A DNA stretch of 64,000 nt from an uncultured Geobacter sp. (lineage in GTDB: Bacteria; Desulfobacterota; Desulfuromonadia; Geobacterales; CAIOGM01), in contig CAIUWK010000095.1 of the NCBI GenBank assembly GCA_903902855.1, positions 69,887-133,886 of the forward strand, in the 5' to 3' direction. Under the pieces are notes generated by a model that ran no database searches, was not told where the DNA came from, and saw only the letters and a program-made list of their open reading frames with translations. The stretch's first letter is position 1, and every line of letters starts with the position of its first letter. Below, in pieces: positions 61,264 through 64,000 of this stretch. The translations under genes were made by a program, and so were the position numbers.

Positions 61264-62106
61264 ATGCCCGTTGTCGGCCAGTATAATCGATTAATAATTT
61301 CCCGGATCAATGCCACCGGCGCTTTTTTCTCCACCGACGAAGGGGATCTGCTCCTCCCCGGAAAGTTCATCCCTGCGGGCGCCGAGCCCGGCATGGAGAT
61401 GAATGTCTTCATCTACTGCGATTCCGAGGATCGGCTGGTGGCCACCACCCAGACCCCCAAGGGGGTGGTGGGGGATATTACCCTGCTGCGGGTGAAGGAT
61501 ATCCATGACAATATCGGAGCCTTTCTGGACTGGGGGCTGGACAAGGATCTGCTCCTCCCCTTTGCCGAGCAGCCTGCGCCGCTGAACATTGGGGAACAGG
61601 TTCTGGTTCGGCTCTATCTGGACCAGAGCGGTCGAGTTGCCGCCTCGGCCAGGCTGAATAAATTCCTTTCCCCAGCTGACGGCTCCCTGGGGATCGGCGA
61701 TGAGGTGGATTTGATCGCCTATGCCATCACCGACCTGGGGGTCAAGGTCGTCATCAACAATCGCCATGACGGGCTGCTCTTTCGCAGCGAACTCTTCGAC
61801 ACTCCACCCCGGGGGAAACGGCTGAAGGGTTACATCCGAAAGATCCGGAGCGACGGCAAGATCGATGTGACGCTGCGTAAGGGGGGGGCACAGGAGATCG
61901 GCAAGGATCGGGAACTCATCCTCGCCGCGCTGCAAAACCGTGACGGCTTCCTCCCCCTCACGGACAAGAGCTCCCCCGAGGAGATCGCCGGCATACTCCG
62001 CTTGAGCAAGAAGAGTTTCAAAAAAGCGGTGGGGGGGCTTTACAAGGAGGGACTCGTCCGGATGAGCGCCGAGGGGATCACCCTGTCCCCGGATTCGGCC
62101 GACTGA
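61264..62106 (+). CDS. CvfB-like S1-domain RNA-binding protein
   Basis: The 280-residue protein has consecutive S1/OB-like domains (DLLLPGKFIPAGAEPGMEMN; DNIGAFLDWGLDKDLLLPFA; GKRLKGYIRKIRSDGKIDVT) and a C-terminal winged helix (SPEEIAGILRLSKKSFKKAV), the CvfB/YitL architecture. The family binds RNA and affects virulence in staphylococci. GAGAGGTACC precedes the ATG. It begins 29 bases after the aminopropyltransferase-like gene, so it is probably in one operon with the following cytochrome gene. Confidence 0.85.
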   Translation: MPVVGQYNRLIISRINATGAFFSTDEGDLLLPGKFIPAGAEPGMEMNVFIYCDSEDRLVATTQTPKGVVGDITLLRVKDIHDNIGAFLDWGLDKDLLLPFAEQPAPLNIGEQVLVRLYLDQSGRVAASARLNKFLSPADGSLGIGDEVDLIAYAITDLGVKVVINNRHDGLLFRSELFDTPPRGKRLKGYIRKIRSDGKIDVTLRKGGAQEIGKDRELILAALQNRDGFLPLTDKSSPEEIAGILRLSKKSFKKAVGGLYKEGLVRMSAEGITLSPDSAD

Positions 62107-62119
62107 AAGGGAGAACCCA

Positions 62120-62389
62120 GTGAACGTGACCAGGAGGGATCGGCTCTTTGCCGGGGTGGTGGCCGCTGTTCTCCTCCTCCTGTTGCTGAGCACCGGAACG
62201 AACAAGGCTCGTCGGGTTCCCGATGACGACCGCCACCGCCCCTTGGGGCAAAGGCTGTCTGCCGGAAGCTCACGCCAGGTGGTAGAGCGGGAGTGCCCCA
62301 ACTGCCACTCATCCCTGGGGACTCCCCTCCCCAGGACGCATCCCCCCAAAGAGCAGTGCCTCATCTGTCATCAGATGAAAGTGACGTAG
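62120..62389 (+). CDS. Small membrane-anchored dihaem c-type cytochrome
   Basis: The 89-residue product has an N-terminal membrane anchor (FAGVVAAVLLLLLLS) and two haem-binding motifs, CPNCH and CLICH, with two additional His possibly serving as axial ligands. It belongs to the periplasmic electron-transfer proteins typical of Geobacter-like bacteria. GTG start with AAAGGGAG ahead. It overlaps neither neighbour but lies 13 bases after the CvfB-like gene. Confidence 0.85.
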   Translation: MNVTRRDRLFAGVVAAVLLLLLLSTGTNKARRVPDDDRHRPLGQRLSAGSSRQVVERECPNCHSSLGTPLPRTHPPKEQCLICHQMKVT

Positions 62390-62391
62390 AC

Positions 62392-63048
62392 ATGGAGCGA
62401 TCCTCTCGTAACCGTCTCAATGAGCGGCTGCTCCACCAGTTTCCCGGAGAGTCGCTCTTTCACCGGATTGCCCGTTCGGTCTGTGCAGCCGGCTGTCTCC
62501 CCCGCAAGGAGTTGTACGAGGCATGGGAGGTGGCCCGTCGGGTCCGCCGCCGCTTCCGGGGGGGACGGGTGGTGGATCTGGCCTGCGGCCATGGGCTCCT
62601 CTCCTACATCCTGCTGCTGCTGGATGACAGCTCTCCGTCGGCCCTGGGGGTCGACTGCCGACTTCCCGAAAGCGCGCTCCGGCTGGCAGCGGTTCTGGAG
62701 GAGAGCTGGCCCCGCCTGCAGGGGCGGATAGAGCTGCGGGAAGCCGATCTGGCAACGGTGACGCTGGAGAGGGATGATCTGGTGGTATCGGTTCACGCCT
62801 GCGGCGGGTTGACCGATCTGGTCCTGGAGCGGGCCGTCTCGGTGGGGGCACGGGTGGCGCTGCTTCCCTGCTGTCATGACCTGGATGGCCGTGACCTGGG
62901 GGGGCTGCAGGGGTGGCTGGACGGTCCACTGGCTCTGGATATCATGCGGGTCCAGCGGCTGCGGGAGGCCGGGTACCGGGTAATCACCCAGCAGATTCCC
63001 AACGACATCACCCCCAAGAACCGCCTGCTGTTGGCGGAGCGAACATGA
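62392..63048 (+). CDS. SAM-dependent methyltransferase-like protein
   Basis: The 218-residue protein has RVVDLACGHGLLSYILLLLD (motif I), LVVSVHACGGLTDLVLERAV and VALLPCCHDLDGRDL, a pattern shared with the methyltransferase part of GSTCD-type and related proteins. Substrate unknown. The ATG at 62392 lies two bases after the cytochrome stop; longer readings run back through that gene in another frame and are shadows. Confidence 0.72.
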   Translation: MERSSRNRLNERLLHQFPGESLFHRIARSVCAAGCLPRKELYEAWEVARRVRRRFRGGRVVDLACGHGLLSYILLLLDDSSPSALGVDCRLPESALRLAAVLEESWPRLQGRIELREADLATVTLERDDLVVSVHACGGLTDLVLERAVSVGARVALLPCCHDLDGRDLGGLQGWLDGPLALDIMRVQRLREAGYRVITQQIPNDITPKNRLLLAERT

Positions 63049-63079
63049 CATGAACCACCAAAGGTTCATGGGAGAAAAT

Positions 63080-63685
63080 ATGGGTATCAGGGCAAAGAAG
63101 AGTGAACGTTGTACACGGTGCCGGATGCGGATGGATCTCTGCCTCTGTCCCTGGATTCCGGTCTATGACCTCCCCACCCGCCTGGTCCTGGTGATGCACT
63201 ATCGCGAAATCCCCAAGACCACCGCCACCGGCCCCCTGGCCCTGGTGGCGCTCCCCAACAGTGAACTGCGGGTCCAGGGGATTCAGGAGCAGATCCTCGA
63301 CTTCAGCGACCTGGACACCCCTGAGCGGAGAACTCTCTTCCTCTACCTCTCCGACGATGCCCCGGTGCTCAGCAGGGATTTCCTGGATCAAGACCCGCGA
63401 CCGGTCACCCTGGTGGTTCCCGACGGGACCTGGTCCCAGGCGTCGCGGATGGGGAAACGGCTCCCCGGCCTGGAGCATGCGGAGCGGGTCCGCTTACCCG
63501 AAGGGGCCCGGACCCAATGGGGAATCCGCAATGAGCCGCACCCCCACGGTCTGGCCACCTTCGAGGCCATCGCCCGGGCCTACGGCATCATCGAGTCCCC
63601 TGAAGTACAGGCAGGGCTGGAAGAGCTGTTTCTGCTCATGGTGCGCAAAACCATTCAGGGGCAGAATCCGGCCAAACCCGCCTGA
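63080..63685 (+). CDS. DTW-domain tRNA-uridine aminocarboxypropyltransferase
   Basis: The protein (201 residues from here) has the zinc-like N-terminal CTRCRMRMDLCLC, LVLVMHYREIPKTTATGPLA and VVPDGTWSQASRM with a DGTW in place of the common DxTW. The family modifies uridine 47 in tRNA (acp3U). ATG 63080 has GGGAG ahead; an ATG at 63050 directly behind the preceding stop is the alternative. It is the last gene of the plus-strand operon that begins about 61264. Confidence 0.82.
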   Translation: MGIRAKKSERCTRCRMRMDLCLCPWIPVYDLPTRLVLVMHYREIPKTTATGPLALVALPNSELRVQGIQEQILDFSDLDTPERRTLFLYLSDDAPVLSRDFLDQDPRPVTLVVPDGTWSQASRMGKRLPGLEHAERVRLPEGARTQWGIRNEPHPHGLATFEAIARAYGIIESPEVQAGLEELFLLMVRKTIQGQNPAKPA

Positions 63686-63721
63686 ACCCGGCTCACCCCA
63701 CGCACTCTCCCCCAGGCCGGA

Positions 63722-64000
63722 TCACCCCGCAGCGCCGTTGAGCAGCGCCACCAGTTCCCCGAACGCCGCGCCGCTCACCTTCAACTCCACCGGTTTGCCG
63801 TTCTCCTGATAACCGATGGTGACGATCCCCCCCACCAGTTCATGCTCCATTTCCGCAAAGAGCACCCCCCTGGGGTCCAGGGAGAGCCTCCCCGACTGGA
63901 CGAAACCCCGCTGCAGCAACAACGCCGCCAACGCCTCCTGCTCCTCCTTGCGAACCTTCTTGAACATCTCATGCCGCACCACGGCACCGGCGTCGAACCA
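63722..64000 (-). CDS. Hypothetical protein, possibly continuing past the window edge
   Basis: The minus-strand frame is open from the window edge to its stop at 63722. It includes VRHEMFKKVRKEEQEALAAL, LDPRGVLFAEMEHELVGGIV and VELKVSGAAFGELVALLN. A GTG at 63982 could start an 86-residue protein, but no ribosome-binding site is visible and the frame stays open to base 64000. It may therefore be the C-terminus of a longer gene. No family recognised. Confidence 0.5.
   Translation of the reverse strand, partial: WFDAGAVVRHEMFKKVRKEEQEALAALLLQRGFVQSGRLSLDPRGVLFAEMEHELVGGIVTIGYQENGKPVELKVSGAAFGELVALLNGAAG

Overview
The window looks like the chromosome of a Desulfuromonadota (Geobacter/Geomonas/Pelobacter-type) bacterium. 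It is GC-rich and Gram-negative (lpxC, PBP1A, an MlaE permease). It carries a two-subunit glycine decarboxylase P-protein, an HdrABC-FlxABCD electron-bifurcation operon of the kind known from anaerobic deltaproteobacteria, a small membrane-anchored dihaem c-type cytochrome, and a dense cluster of hybrid histidine kinases. The genus is inferred from gene content only.

Layout. (1) 1-4384, minus strand: glycine cleavage operon gcvT-gcvH-gcvPA-[lipoprotein]-gcvPB, with an unrelated lipoprotein gene coupled between the two P-protein subunits. (2) 4.6-18.0 kb: mostly cell-envelope and housekeeping genes (RlpA-like, TPR protein, DUF3108, FKBP, Dus, BioD-like/DRTGG protein, PBP1A, DUF3187 barrel, two paralogous secreted OB-fold proteins). 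(3) 18103-18190: tRNA-Ser(CGA), the integration site of an 8.3-kb genomic island (18134-26465). The island is bounded by 58-bp direct repeats of the tRNA 3' part and carries a tyrosine integrase, AlpA-like regulator, DUF1376 protein, PC4-like single-strand DNA-binding protein, an AT-rich cargo block, and a 1.5-kb nearly gene-free region studded with CGTGTTAAC motifs. (4) 26.5-39 kb: scar of a second integrase, three hybrid kinases plus a response-regulator kinase, and an internally deleted IS5-type transposase, ending near tRNA-Arg(ACG). (5) 40.0-47.8 kb, plus strand: ABC-F ATPase, Lon, MlaE-like permease, RdgC-like protein, BrkB-like membrane protein. (6) 48.4-56.1 kb, minus strand: hdrC-hdrB-hdrA-flxD-flxC-flxB-[GxxExxY]-flxA, with repeat or inverted-repeat elements in four of its junctions. 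(7) 56.5-64 kb: Hsp20, ABC exporter with an apparent N-terminal frameshift, NUDIX hydrolase, LpxC, aminopropyltransferase-like protein, CvfB-like protein, small cytochrome, methyltransferase and DTW protein.

How the parts work together. The Hdr-Flx proteins are expected to form one soluble complex coupling NAD(P)H oxidation to ferredoxin and disulfide reduction. The gcv genes make the T, H and split P proteins of glycine decarboxylase. The kinase cluster looks like a multi-input phosphorelay with HPt domains but no obvious DNA-binding output in the window.

The most novel-looking regions are the tRNA-Ser island with its repeat field, and the inverted-repeat-bounded GxxExxY element in the flx operon with a matching miniature copy in the same operon. 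All family assignments are read from sequence by eye; no database search was run.
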